The position numbers were made by a program, and so were the translations under genes. This document shows positions 11,319 through 24,200 of a stretch of DNA of 64,000 nt, piece after piece; within the stretch, counting starts at the first letter, position 1, and every line of letters begins with the position of its first letter. Source of the stretch: Smallanthus sonchifolius (taxonomy: Eukaryota > Streptophyta > Magnoliopsida > Asterales > Asteraceae); NCBI GenBank assembly GCA_023525975.1, contig CM042018.1:70935001-70999000 (forward strand), read 5' to 3'. A model generated the notes under the pieces. It had not been told where the DNA came from, did not search any database, and worked only from the letters and a program-made list of their open reading frames with translations.

Positions 11319-12712
11319 GGGCAAACCCCATCTCTTTTTAAAAACCGTTTTTACCACCCCATGTATTTTATGAAAATTATTTTATAAACGTTTATATCAT
11401 TTGGAACTATTTGGTACGATAATAAACGGTCATTAAATATAAAACAATTATTTTTTAATTTAAATTGTTTTAAACTATCATTTCTAAGATAAAAATAAGT
11501 TAAAATGTATTTTTACAAACGAATCATTTAAAAATAATTATTTTATGCAATCGTGTTTAGATTCTATAAAATTGTTATTTTTAGTTACCGTTTTACAATT
11601 ACATTAATTCTTATGTATCAAGATTAGTTACACCTCTTTATAAATAAATAAAGTAAAGATTATTTATTTATTTTATATTTAAATAAATATAATTTCCCAT
11701 ACTATTTTTCTTACTAAATAAATGAATAGCAAATATTTGATTTATTTAGCTAGCCCAACCCAAACCCCAATTCATATATTTTAAAGCCTTTCACTTCAAC
11801 TTCTCATTTCATAAACACTCATTCAAGTACAAACCATAATCACCTACACACTTCTTTGCATAATACCACACAAACCCTTTGTATACACTTCCATTTCAAC
11901 CCTAGACTCGACTTTAGACTATGGTACATGTTATTAATCTAGATTCATATATATTACACTCTAGGTTAATGTTGTAAGTTCGAGGATCACTTTGCTACCT
12001 AGTCTCTTGTGCTAGCTACATCTTTGACACATGTGAGTTTTACATAGCCCCCTTTTTACTATTTTACATTTTGGGGTGAAACATGAACACAATATTACAA
12101 CGATTTACACAAACTACACAATACAAATCCAATTTACAATTTGTGTGCAATTTGAGCTTTATGTTTGAGTACTAGGTATGTTAACTACTTGTGTGCAATT
12201 ACATGTACAATCATTAACTAATCAAGCCGACGGTTAACAATGATAGATCTATTGAGTCTGACAAACTCACCCAGTTAAGGTGATTGTTACCGACAACACA
12301 CTTTGTTTTGCATGCTAGTTACAAAGGTTTGATTGTACTACTTGGTTACACAATAGTAACTCCCCATAATTGCCTTATTAATCATGACTTGTATGGATTT
12401 GTTTACACACAACACTTTGATGCTATTTAGAGTCAAAACCTATGTATGCTCACCAACTTTTTAGTTGACCTCGTTTTTCATCATGTTTCAGGTGCAAAAG
12501 TTTGAGTTGATCAAGTTGCTACATTTAGGTTGTGGACCTAGTTAATTGAAACAAATAAATATGTTATGTATTTCAAATATTCTTGTATTGTTGTATTTGG
12601 AATTATGAATGGAAATGTAACGTTCTAATATATTAAATTTTAGTCAACCATGTGCTCACGAACAGTCTACATGTCCCGCCCCGACGTTTCCGCCGTCGGT
12701 TGGGGTGTGACA

Positions 12713-14131
12713 TCTATACATATAACATCCATAATGTATATATTTTATGATTAAACAAGAATACATGCCATAAAATTTAAAGACAAGTCACCAATGGTTC
12801 GTCTGGTCACACTTTCAAAACGTAACACATGTATCACCGAGTCTAACATTTTGGGTGAATCTTATACACGTTCAACTTGTATGTTGATATCATATTATAA
12901 GGTCTTAAGACAACCGTAACAGTTAGGTCACTATTAGGACAGTCTTGCATACACATCGGCTTTGCTAGCACTTACATCGGGGGAGAAACATACTTGCTTA
13001 ACACGTTTGAAAACATGAAACATCTTTGTTTGATACATTTGGAAACATCATTGTTTGATACACTTGGAAACATAATTTTTTGATATATTTGGAAACATCA
13101 TTACTTGGTATATTTGAGAAAACATGAAACAAACTTGTTTTATACCTTAGAAACAAGGAATCATGAACGACCATTTATGTTTACATGAGACAATCGTGGA
13201 AGAGCTCGTAAAGTCTCCTACGTGAACAGTTTATTAAACATTAACTCTTATAACTGGGATATTGTGAATAGTACTATTGGGATTGACACTCCCAGTCATG
13301 GTTAGTCGCGCTAACCGAGGGGCCGTATGGCCCAATGGCTGCACTTTATCTTAACTCGTGAGCCCGTGGGGAATGGGTGATGGGCGAAACACCTGTGTTT
13401 GTTTTGGTTAACACTCAAGTAAAATAAACTTCATATGCCTAGCTAGCTATGATGGGTCAATTGATAGGTCAAACTTGATACGATTACTTGGTTTCATTTA
13501 ACGTATACGTGAAATCGTTTTTGTGCACATGCATATACTTGATAATTGAAAATGTTTTTGTGCACAGGAAAACTTGAATACTTGAAACTTGAGATCATTT
13601 TCATGCAAATTGGTTTTGCCAATCGTTTACATATAAATGGTTTTGACATTCATTCATATGCAAATGTTTTAGTTACTGTTTTCAAGAAAAAAACCGTTTC
13701 ATATTATGCCCGTGTACACATTTTAAATGTTTTCGAGGAAAAGCGTTTCATATTATGGCCACATGCACATTATCAATGTTTTCTAGGAAAAATAATTTAC
13801 ACTGAGACAGATAAACCTGTGAACTCACCAACCTTTGTGTTGACACTTTTAATTATGTTTTTTAGGAAATTCATAGCGATGTCACAGTTGGGATAGGTTA
13901 ACCATTGTAATTAAACCCTAGAAGTCGAAGACGTATGACTGTCAAACCTTAAGTCGATTTTGATCTACATATATGGATTTAGATCAATGTACTAATTCAT
14001 GTTAGTATTGTATTTGTGTTCAACACCTTAGTAGTCTTTGTTTTAGCTTCCGCTGTTGTGTAAAGTTACCAATCGTTACAACCTTAATTTATTTATTTTG
14101 TTATTAAGTGAATAATTTTGGGGGTGTGACA
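12713..14131 (+). repeat. B-like LTR, right piece (plus orientation)
   Basis: Its end (about 14040-14131) is the reverse complement of the start of LTR B (21286 and 46749), including the stretch around CCAATCGTTACAACC. The repeated 'ACATTTGGAAACAT' and 'ATTATGGCC' blocks (13000-13780) also match LTR B in reverse. It ends GGTGTGACA at 14131 and joins copia DNA directly. No primer binding site follows, so it is a solo or truncated LTR. Confidence 0.65.
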
Positions 14132-14148
14132 CCCCTAGAGCATCACAC

Positions 14149-14673
14149 ATGACATTCTTAAAACGTATTCTCAGGTATTTACATGGTACATTAGACTATG
14201 GATTCTGCATTACCCCGTCTCCTGAATGACACGTTGACTGCCTATTTAGATTTCGATTGGGGCGGGTGTCTAGATTCTAGACGCTCCACATCAGGCTATT
14301 GCGTGTTCCTAAGGGATAATCTCATCTCCTGGTCATACAAGAGGCAACAGTTGTCTCCCGTTCAAGTGTAGAGGCTGAATATCATGGGGTAGCTAACGCT
14401 GCCGCCAAAGCGTCATGATTACACAACTTGTTACTTGAGTTGCACATTCCTTTACGGAAAGTCACCATGGTATTTTGTGACAATGTATTGGCGGTTTACT
14501 TGTCAGCCAATCCGATTAAACATCAACGTACGAAGGACGTTGAAATAGACATCCACTTTGTTCGAAAGAAAGTTCGTACCGGTCATATTCGAGGGCTACA
14601 CATTCCATCATCGTTACAATATGCAAACATATTAACCCAAGGCCTTCCACGTCAATTGTTTGAGAACTTCTGA
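14149..14673 (+). pseudogene. Ty1/copia RNase H fragment
   Basis: The plus strand encodes the end of a copia polyprotein: FLKRILRYLHGTLDYG at 14155, then SRSSVEAEYHGVANAAAKAS, FCDNVLAVYLSANP, HQRTKDVEIDIHFVRKKV and QYANILTQGLPRQLFENF before a stop at 14671-14673. The SxEAEY and CDN motifs are hallmarks of copia RNase H. Frames change near 14225-14350 and stops fall near 14227 and 14416. The fragment is the oldest visible layer of the right-hand stack, since element D sits just downstream. Upstream copia domains are missing; the left junction is the end of the B-like LTR. Confidence 0.88.
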
Positions 14674-14856
14674 TCCAATTTTAGCATATGCTTTGCTCCT
14701 GCTCGAACTGCATGGGACAATTAATAATTGTATTTATTATATTATTTATTGTGAATATGTAAACCCTAGCCCAGATGTAAAGCCTAATAGTAGTTAGGGT
14801 TTTGTAACTCTCTCCCTATTTATAGGGATTCATTATCAATGGAATGGATCATCTAA
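14674..14856 (+). repeat. Copia 3' untranslated region and partial LTR
   Basis: After the RNase H stop there are 183 bp with TATTTATAGGG and a polyadenylation-like AT-rich stretch, typical of a copia LTR start. It is cut at 14856 by element D. The last five bases (TCTAA, 14852-14856) should recur after D's 3' LTR, beyond the window. Confidence 0.5.
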
Positions 14857-16877
14857 TGTAACACCCCAATTTTTAAAGAAATATAAATAGATGGGCTAAA
14901 GTGGTCATTTGATGAAACCCTAGGGGGTTAAAATGACATTATGTTAAAGTATAAAGGGTTAAAGAGTAATTGATTCAAAGTTCAAGGACTAAAAGTGAAA
15001 ATTTATGAAAGTAGACAGATGTCGGACCGACATCTGTAGAGATATCGGTCTGTTACGTAGAGCGGAAGGGAGCATTCGGGAGGTGACACATGTCGAGTGA
15101 CTAATCGCTGAAGACTGACACGTGGAGGATCGATATCGGACCAATATGGAGTCCGTTGCGGTCCGCTAGCCGCAATCTATTCCTTGCGGACCGACACGAG
15201 AAGTATAACGGTCCGTTATGTGCTTGTTAAGCAAATTACACCGCCATATTTGGATAGCGACCGCAATGCATATATATAGCGGTCTGCTATGGACCCGACG
15301 AGCAGCCTATAAATAATTGGACATGTGAGTTGATTTTAGAGCATTCACACAGTCCCAACACACTTAGAAACACACACTTAGCCTTAGTAAGCATGCCAAG
15401 GAGTCCCGGTTCGGGTAGAGAAGTCCGGTTTCTAGTCTTTCGATCCCAATACGCAGTATATAGTCTCAAGGTAAGGTTCCGACTAGTTCATAATGACTTG
15501 GTTATTTTCATTAAGTTAGGGACTTGTGATTAAGTAATGTTATAATGGCTTAGGATCTTGATCCAAGTCATTGTGCTAAAGCACGAAAGGATTGTTTGAA
15601 AGAGAAGGAAGTTAGAGGTGAGTTCTATGAGGCCCTTTTAAAATGTTTACTTTAAATGTTTTGGGCCGGTATGCATGCTAGAAAGATTCATAAATGCTAT
15701 ATACCTTGATTGGATAGTATTCATGTTGCAAGAGGTTATGTATAAATGATGTCTAAATCTTAAAACTAAGTAACAGAGTATTCATGAGATGTCAAAGGAG
15801 TGTTGGGTAACCATCCGACCGGTATGTAGTTATCTGGCAAACATAATGTTCGGTCTAAGGAAAGAATGGTGTATAATTCCCTCCTGGACCCGTCATTCTT
15901 TCTTGGGAACATATTTGTTGGAGGTACTACTCTGGAAAGATAACCACCTTACTTTATTTGATATAATATGAAGAAACCTTTACCAGAATTTAAGATAAAG
16001 ACAAATTTTGAAAGAAAAGGGAAAGAGGTGTAAAGAAAGAGACGAACACTTGCCTTTTTGGCACGAGTTCATAAAGTAAAGATTTTTAGAAAGAAAACGG
16101 TTTTGACACGTAAAACATTTTATAACTTGTCATGGTGCGCCCAGATAAGTAATGGCAGAGAAGTCATGGTTTTACCTTGACTAGCAGAGGTCTTGACATT
16201 TATTTTCTTGACAAAAGAGTAAAGAGAAAGATATAGAGTTTTTGTCATGTTTTTTGCATGTCAAATGTTTTGACCATATTGGTCTGTAAAGAAAGAAAAG
16301 ATGTTGCCATGTCTGGCCAAATGCCACATAATATCTTGCAACTTAGACGTAGAGAAGTACTGCATTCCTTTGTGGAATGTAGTATAGACACCTTGTGCAA
16401 GGGTATGTGTACGTCGTGACGACCGCTTGGAGGTTAACGTGACCTCGGAAAGATAAGTGTGCAAGTTTAAAGTATTATGTTTGGGTAAGAAGTTAATGTG
16501 ATGTTTTAAATGCGTGTCATATAAATCCATTTATGAATGAGACAGAGGTCAAAGATATTTTTGACTAAACACGTAGAACTCACTAGCATAAGTTGACATA
16601 TATTTAAGCATGTGTATCAGGTAAAGATGTAGCTTCTTGCAGTAAAGGCACGAGGCTAGAATAGAGGCATCTGGTGGGCTATCTGGCATTCTCTGGTAGG
16701 CTGGCATTAGAATAGAAATATTTGCACTTTCTTTAGAATGTACATTAAGATAAGTTTTATGAAATAAATATAGTATTTTAAAGTCTTCCGCTGTGTATGA
16801 TCTCTGTTTACTATATGTTCATGAGTAAATCTGACAAGCGGCCGACATCTTGGGTGAGCCGGGATGTGGGTGTCTCA
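14857..16877 (+). repeat. Element D, 5' LTR (2021 bp)
   Basis: It starts TGTAACACCC, ends GGTGTCTCA and is followed 3 nt later by a tRNA-Met primer binding site, so both ends are well supported. A TATA box lies at 15308-15315, followed by a CA-rich leader as in LTR F. Upstream of it are palindromic units (see separate entry). No coding frame is credible. Confidence 0.88.
15016..15293 (+). repeat. Palindromic unit array upstream of the TATA box in LTR D
   Basis: CAGATGTCGG-A-CCGACATCTG (15016-15036) is a perfect 10-bp stem. Weaker units with CGGACC/GGTCCG arms follow near 15132-15170, 15185-15221 and 15254-15293. The array ends about 15 bp before TATAAATA (15308). The layout matches LTR F although the sequences differ. 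Confidence 0.65.
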
Positions 16878-16880
16878 AGT

Positions 16881-16892
16881 TGGTATCAGAGC
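16881..16892 (+). promoter_or_regulatory. Element D primer binding site (initiator tRNA-Met)
   Basis: TGGTATCAGAGC, complementary to the 3' end of initiator tRNA-Met, lies 3 nt after the LTR end. Confidence 0.92.
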
Positions 16893-17180
16893 TATAGTTT
16901 AAGAGATTTAGATACTTGCCCAAGTATCTAGACTTAAACTAGGGTTAAGAGAGAGTAAGAATGACAGTAGAGATGCCAGTCAAGATAGCCTGATGCTAAG
17001 GGAAAGGAGAAATGTATGAGTATTTTAGTAGGAAGCATATAAAAAGGATAACTAGAGCACCAAAAGTGGCGTAAATGATTAATTTTGTTGTGGCCACAGT
17101 TATTAATGTTTACAATACACTTTTGTTCTAGCTATCAATCCATCATGCGAATACTAAAGCACTCCATATCTTTTGTAGAA

Positions 17181-18319
17181 ATGGTTGGTAGAGGTAGAGG
17201 TAGAAGAGGAGGAAGGGTTAATACCAATACTCCTCGAAGGCAGACGCGGTCCACCGCCAATGCTGAACCAGAAATAAGACATTTGGAGAGAGAAGAGCGA
17301 GTAGAGGAACCTGTGACAGATCTAAAACTTAAAAATCTTGTAGACATGGCTGTTGCCAAAGCACTAGACATGGCTCTGCCAATTTTATTGACAAGCTTAG
17401 AGGAAAATAGAAAGAAGAATGATAAAACTCAACCGGTAGAAAGAACTAATAAGCCAAATGATGAGAATGAAGATGATTTCGATTATGATTGTGAATATGA
17501 TGATTCACATGAGGCAAGACCTCAAAAGAAGGGGAAGAAGGGATGTCCTTACAAGGCATTCAAAGATAGAAACCCTCCTAAGTTTGAAGGAACTAAGCAG
17601 TTATCAAGATTAGTGAATGTAGAGACGATCAAAAGGTTAAGTATGCAGCCCATTCATTTGTGTTAGAAGCATTGTGCTGGTGGGAGAACTTGGTCATACC
17701 TTTGGGAGATAAAGCTATTAATCGAATGCCTTGGGAAGAATTAAAAAGATTGCTGATAGAGGAGTTCTGTCCAGATAATGAGATGGACAAACTCGAGAGG
17801 GATTTTCTTAGACTGGAAGCTGGTAGTATGACTCACTGAGAGTATACTACCAAGTTTAATAGAATGGCTCGTTTAGTACCCCATCTGATAACTTCTGAAT
17901 TTGTACGCATCAAGCGATACGTGCAAGGTTTACCATCCGAGATACGGAGGTTAGTAAAGACTTCAGACTTGAAGACTTTTCGGTCTATCGTACAGTTGGC
18001 TTCGACCATGTACGATGAAGTCTTCGGTTCCCGTCCTGTGGAATCAAAGAGAAAATGGTCTGACATTTCTAAAAATCAGAACAAGAAGAATGGGGGAGGT
18101 AGAGGAGGAGGAAAGAAACAGGAACATAGTGGTGGTTCTAAATGTACCAAATGTGGTAAACTACACACTGGAGAATGCAAGTATGGGACAAATACTTGCT
18201 ACAGTTGTGGTAAACTAGGACATATAGCCACCAATTGTCCAAGTAAGTTGTGATTGAGGTGTTACAAGTGTGGAGAACTTGGACACCGAATTATAGAATG
18301 CCCAACCCTGAAGATTTCA
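17181..18319 (+). pseudogene. Element D gag pseudogene
   Basis: The likely start is the ATG at 17181 (MVGRGRGRRGGR), a basic Arg/Gly-rich N-terminus typical of plant chromovirus gag. The matrix/capsid-like part carries CPYKAFKDRNPPKFEGT and, after a deletion and frame change near 17600-17640, ALCWWENL and FCPDNEMDKLERDFL. Two CCHC zinc knuckles follow: CYSCGKLGHIATNC (18197-18238) and CYKCGELGHRIIEC (from 18260). Lesions: the deletion and frameshift, an in-frame stop near 17837, and a TGA (18251-18253) between the two knuckles. The product would bind and package element RNA in the cytoplasm; this copy cannot make it whole. Confidence 0.85.
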
Positions 18320-21285
18320 ACACCAATAGTGATTAAAGATGGAAAGGAAAAGGAAGTCCCAAAGGCCAAGAGTAGGGCCTATACCTTGACGACAGAGGAA
18401 GCTAAGGCACATCCTAACGTAGTATCAGGTACATTTCTCGTTAATAACGTACCTGCTACTCTCTTATTTGACTCAGGAGCTAGTAGAAGTTTTATATCTT
18501 TAGATTTCTCTCCTTCCTTATCTAGACCTACCATAAGATTAGCTGAAACTTATGAAGTCAAAACGGCTATTGGGAAGACGATGAAGGTAGCAGAAGTCAT
18601 TCAAGATTGTTTCATCGATCTTGAAGGACATAGATTTTCTGTTAGACTATATCCAATGATCCTCGAAGGATTTAATGTAGTCTTGAGAATGGAATGGTTA
18701 GCAGCAAACGATGCCCAAATCAATTGCAACTAGAAAGCAGTTCAGATGCAGACTCCTGACGGCAATTGGATTACAATCTACGGTGATAAGATAAGATCAG
18801 CTATTAGGATTATCTCCATGATGAAAGCTGTGAAGTTTATGAGTCGAGGCAATGAGGCCTATCTGGCATACGCAATTGATTCCAAAGTGAAAACTAAGGA
18901 ATTAAAAGATGTGCCAGTAGTCTGTGATTTTCCTGATGTATTCCCCGAAGAATTACGAGGAATACCTCCTGAAAGAGAAGTGGAGTTTCGAATTGACTTA
19001 GTGCCTGGTGCTAAGCATGTAGCTAAGGAACCATATCGATTAGCTCCATCAGAAATGAAGGAACTAATGTCACAACTATAAGAATTTTTAGACATAGGTT
19101 TCATCAGACCAAGTATCTCGCCTTGGGGTGCTCCGGTATTGTTCATGAAGAAGAAGGATGGTAGTATGCGGATGTGTATAGACTACGTGGAGCTAAATGT
19201 GCGTTTTGGCTCCGAGAAGTTCAATTCTTGGGTCATGTGATAAACGCAGAAGGTATTCTTGTAGATCCTTCAAAGATAGAAACAATGATGAAATGGAACC
19301 CGTCAAAGACACCTACAGAGATACGCAGTTTCTTAGGTTTGGTTGGTTACTATAGAAGGTTTATTCAAGATTTCTCTAAAATTGCTACCCCATTAACAAA
19401 ACTTTTGAAGAAGGAGACAAAGTTTGTATGGGGAATAGAGCTAGATAACGCTTTTCAAAAGCTAAAGGAAAAAGTAACTCAAGCTCCGGTTTTGTCTTTA
19501 CCGGAAGGAATAGAGGATCTGGTAGTTTACTCTGATGCTTCGTATTAGGGACTAGGGTGTGTATTAATGCAGAGAGGCAGGGTTATAGCCTATGCTTCAC
19601 GACAACTCAAACCCCATGAAGCTAACTACCCGACCCATGATTTAGAGTTAGCTGTTGTAGTATTTGCACTTAAAATATGGAGACACTATCTATATGGAGT
19701 TAAGTGCACAATCTACACAGATCATAAAAGCCTAAAGTATTTCTTTGAGCAAAAAGATCTGAACATGAGGCAGCGAAGATGGTTAGAGCTGATAAAGGAT
19801 TATGATTGTGAAATGCTATATCACCCAGGGAAAGCCAATGTGGTGGCAGATGCTCTAAGCCGTAAGGAATATCATCCTCCTATCAGTGTGAAGTCATATA
19901 AGTTAGTTATAACTCCTGACTTTATGACTCAGCTCAGAAATGTCCAGATAGACGCATTGAAAGCAGAAAATGTTAAGAAGGAGAGAATGGCGGGACAAGA
20001 GAAATAATTGGAAGAAAATGAATATGGAGTTAAGATTCAATTCGGCCGTATGTGGATACCACATATGGGTGAAATCAGAGATAGAATTCTGAACGAAGCT
20101 CACAAATCACGATATTCGATTCATCCAGGTACTGCAAAAAAGTACCAATATCTACGCCAAGATTATTGGTGGCCTGGTATGAAATTTGATATTATGAAAT
20201 ATGTGGCTAAATGCTTAACTTGTTCTCAAGTCAAAGCAGAGCAACAAAAGCCTTATGGCAGATTGCAGCCACTAGATATTCCAGAATGAAAATGGGAACA
20301 TATCACTATGGACTTCATAACTAAGCTACCGAAAACAGCTAAAGGTTATGATACCATATGGGTGATAGTTGATAGGCTAACTAAAAGTGCTCACTTTTTA
20401 CCGATACACGAGGCTTACTCTTCTGAAAGGTTAGCACATGAATTTATCAAAGAAATTGTTTCACGGCATGGAGTGCCGATTTCAATTGTATCTGGCAGAG
20501 ACACGTTTTACTTCGCGTTTCTGGAATAAGTTCCATGAAAAAATGGAAACTAAGTTATTGATTAGCATGGTATATCATCCTCAAACAGATGGTCAAAGTG
20601 AAAGAACGATACAAACACTTGAAGATATGTTGCGTGCTTGCATTATTGATTTCGGTGGAAGTTGGGATAGTCATCTACCTTTGGTAGATTTCTCGTATAA
20701 CAACAGCTATCATGCAAGTATTGGCATGCCACAATACGAAATGTTGTACGGGAGAAGATGTAGAACTCCCATATGTTGGGGAGAAGTTGGACAGAAAGAA
20801 CTGGGAAGTAAAGAAATAGTCCAAGCAACAGGTGTAAAGTTAGATCAGATTAAAGCTCGTCTAAAATCTGCTCAGGACAGAAAAAAGTCATATGCAGACA
20901 AAAGACGAAGATCGATAGAATTCCAAGTTGGAGATTACGTTCTGTTGAAAGTATCTCCATGGAAGGGAATTATAAGATTCAAAAAGAGAGGAAAGTTGAG
21001 TCCAAGATTTATTAGACCATTTCAGAATATGGCTAGAGTAGGGAAGGTTGCATATAGATTAGAATTGCCAGAAGATTTAAGTGGAATTCACTCGACATTC
21101 CATGTATCACACTTACGAAAGTGTTTGGCAGAAGGAACCTCTCATGTACCACTGAATGATATAGAGGTAGACGAAAGATTGAATTATATCGAGAAGCCAG
21201 TGGCTATACTCGACTGTAAAGAAAAGAGATTACAAAATAAGGTAATCAAGCAAGTGAAAGTTCAGTGGCAACATCGAAAGGGGTC
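18320..21285 (+). pseudogene. Element D pol pseudogene (PR - RT remnant - RNase H - integrase - truncated chromodomain)
   Basis: Plus-strand pol. The protease DSGA motif is at 18470-18481. RT starts (FIRPSISPWGAP, 19100) but stops after MCIDY near 19185 and resumes at CAFWLREVQFLGHVI (19200), so about 120 codons including the catalytic aspartates are deleted. RNase H (SDASY, TDHKSLK, VVADALSRK) is at 19530-19870, the HHCC domain near 20100-20240, the integrase core at 20308-20690. The second catalytic Asp position reads SGRD, so that residue appears lost. In-frame stops: 18731, 19079, 19546, 20005 and 20287; a frameshift near 20500. The chromodomain is cut at 21285 by the LTR of element B; the remainder should lie beyond the window. 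Confidence 0.88.
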
Positions 21286-24200
21286 TGTCACACCCCCAAA
21301 TTATTTACTTAATAAATAAATAAATAAATCAAGGTTGTAACGATTGGTAACATTACACAATAACGGAAGCAAATTGAAGACTTCTAAAATGTCGAACACC
21401 ATTACAAAAACTAAGTGAGTACGTAGTCCTAAAGCCATATAGGTCTAAAGGTTCTTGGTGTTTAACGACCATACATCTTTATCTTCTAAGACCTTAATCC
21501 AATTGTTTAACCTATTCCAACCGTGCCACGGTCATGTGATACCTGAAAAACATACTTAAAAAATGTCAACATAATGTTGGTGAATTCACAGGTTTGATTG
21601 TTACAATGAAAAGTTGTTTTCTATGAAAACATTGATAATGTGTACATGGCCATAATATGAGACTGTTTTCCTTTAAAACATTGATAAAGTGTACACTGCT
21701 GTAATATGAAACCGTTTTCCTTGAAAACATTGATAAAGTGTACGTGGCCATAATATGAAATTGTTTTCCTTGAAAACATGTGATGACTTCATAGTCATAA
21801 ATGAGTCGTTTTCCTCGAAAACATTTGGCAAAACCATTTGCACAAAAATAATTGGCTTTATGTGTATGATAAACAACACCAAGGAATCATACCAAGTTTG
21901 ACCCATCAAGTTGACCCATCGTAACTAGCTAGGTATATGAATTTTATTTTACATGAGTGTTAACCAAACCATGACACATGTATTTTTTCCCCCAGCTTGT
22001 ACCAACCGAGCACACGGTTGAAAACTATGCGGCCATTCGACCAAAACCAATCGAACCATGACCGGGGGTGTCAATCCCAAATAGTACTATCCACAGAGTC
22101 CTAGGCTAAGACTATAGCTAATGGTTATAAAAATGTTCACGTAGGGGACTTTACGAGCTCTCAACGAATGTCTCATGTAAACATAAGTGGTCGGTCAAGA
22201 TTTCTTGTATAATGCAAATTTGTTTCATGATTTTTCAAATGTACCAAGTAATGATGTTTCCAAACGTATCAAACAAAGATGTTTCATGTTTTCAAACGTG
22301 CCAAGCAAGTATGTTTCAGGTTTTCTCAAAGGTATCAAGTAATGATGTTCCCAAATGTATCAAATACATTAAGCAAGTATGTTTCTCCCCCGATGTTTCT
22401 AAAACATTTAAAAAGTTAAAAGGGGGCAGTGAACTCACCTTTGATTGTTTAATAGACATAAAAGTACCAATGTTGCGAGAAATCCAACAGTGTGCAGGTA
22501 ATCACCATTATAACCCTAATTACGAACATATTATCAATTTCTGATACTAGGGTTAAGTTATCGCGTGTGCAGTTGAACCATGTTGATTCACTATGTTACA
22601 ATACTGATCTGGTATATGTTAATAATGGTTGACGCTTAGATCCTGAGTACTCGATATTGTTCGTTTTCCACTAGTCACGTTTATAAGTGTTAGTCTTTTA
22701 AGTACACGGTTGTGCATGTCCATATGTACTTATATATTTAATGATCACAATGCTCGCTCGTGTGACTTCTAATAGAATGTGTGAAACTCTATGTTTTACT
22801 AAAACTATATCGGAGTTTTATAATGTCTACGCATTAATATATATAAATATACTTATATATCTAAAACCCTAAAATATGCTTGTATAATCTTGTATCTCGC
22901 GAGTAAACATTCAGGTTAATGCAAGGTGTACTTAAGTTCGTTTGCCAATATTAATATATATATATATATATATATTTGTGCATATAGGTTTACAGTTAGG
23001 CGTCGTGTTGTATAATATTCGATGGTTTATAGAAAATATAAACATTTATAATTATAAGCTTAAATATAAATACGATATTTATATATACATGACATAATAT
23101 TTATCCGAGTTTACAACAGTCCACGTTTTCATATTTATTCGAAACGCACTCGTCACGTTTCCCAATCCGTTCGTGTCATTTACTCAAAACTTCGCAATGA
23201 TACGTTTATTTACTTTACATTATACGGATATACATGTATACGTTCAAGAAATAAATATCATGTTCCATAATAATCGTTTAATTTTATATAATACGTGAAT
23301 ATTAATATTCATATATGTATTTATATATATAGGTGTATATATCTATGTGGTACGTTATATTTATAAAACATATAGTTGTATCGACGTTTGTTATTTATCA
23401 AAATATAGCTTAGTCTTTCGAGTTATACATTTATTTACCATTCAAAAGAAATGTCATTTAGATATATACACGTTTGTACAAAATCCTTGACGTCACCGTC
23501 ATTCCAGTCGTGTCTAAGTTGTATAAACCGTTTTATATCACAATTATAATATAATTATTTTTACGTTCATGTAATCATATTTAACCATATGCACCATTCG
23601 TTGATCGCATTTAAGATTTTCATTTAATAACAATTATATATTTTAGTTGGAACGGACTCTCTAGACCGTATATACGTGTTTGAGGTCCGTTAGTGTGTAT
23701 TTATTACGTTAATATTTATCGTTGTTGTTAACGAAATGTTTAGGCTCAACACGATTCGACCGCACGCGTGTTTAACATTCGTGTATATTAATTTAATCAT
23801 GTTAGCGTGCGTTTATACCTTTCGTAGGTCTCGTTTTCGAATCGACACGTTCTAACACTCACGGTTCACGTATTGCTCGCGTTTGACCATCGTTGACTTG
23901 AGTTTGACCAAGTTTGACCGGGTTTGACTACGTTTGACTGGGGCTCGTGACATCGTTTCCTGTCCAAAGGCACACAATTTATACTTGAGAATGAAACCCG
24001 GCCATCCAAAATAACTAAATCTAGTTGGAAATCAACTAATCGTCACAAGCTAGCCTAAAATTTTAAAACGAACCTTAGGAATTGTAAATCGGGACGGTAA
24101 AACGACAACTAACGTGGATCCAGACGTTTGAGACTTGCCGGAAAGTTGGGAATCGTCGAAAATGTCTCTGTTCGCCGGAATTATTCAAAACATAAGTTTA

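Larger units (their letters stand above)
9739..12712 (+). mobile_element. Solo LTR of family C (plus orientation)
   Basis: It starts TGTAACATCC and ends GGTGTGACA. Its last 900 bp are the reverse complement of the C LTR starts at 46977, 54184 and 62047, including the CGACGGCGGAAACGTCGG block. No primer binding site or polypurine tract flanks it, so it is a solo LTR left by recombination between the two LTRs of a full element. Flanking pentamers are TTTAT (9734-9738) and TCTAT (12713-12717), a target duplication with one mismatch. It holds no gene. It contains a microsatellite and a Pol III-like A/B box pair, annotated separately. Confidence 0.8.
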
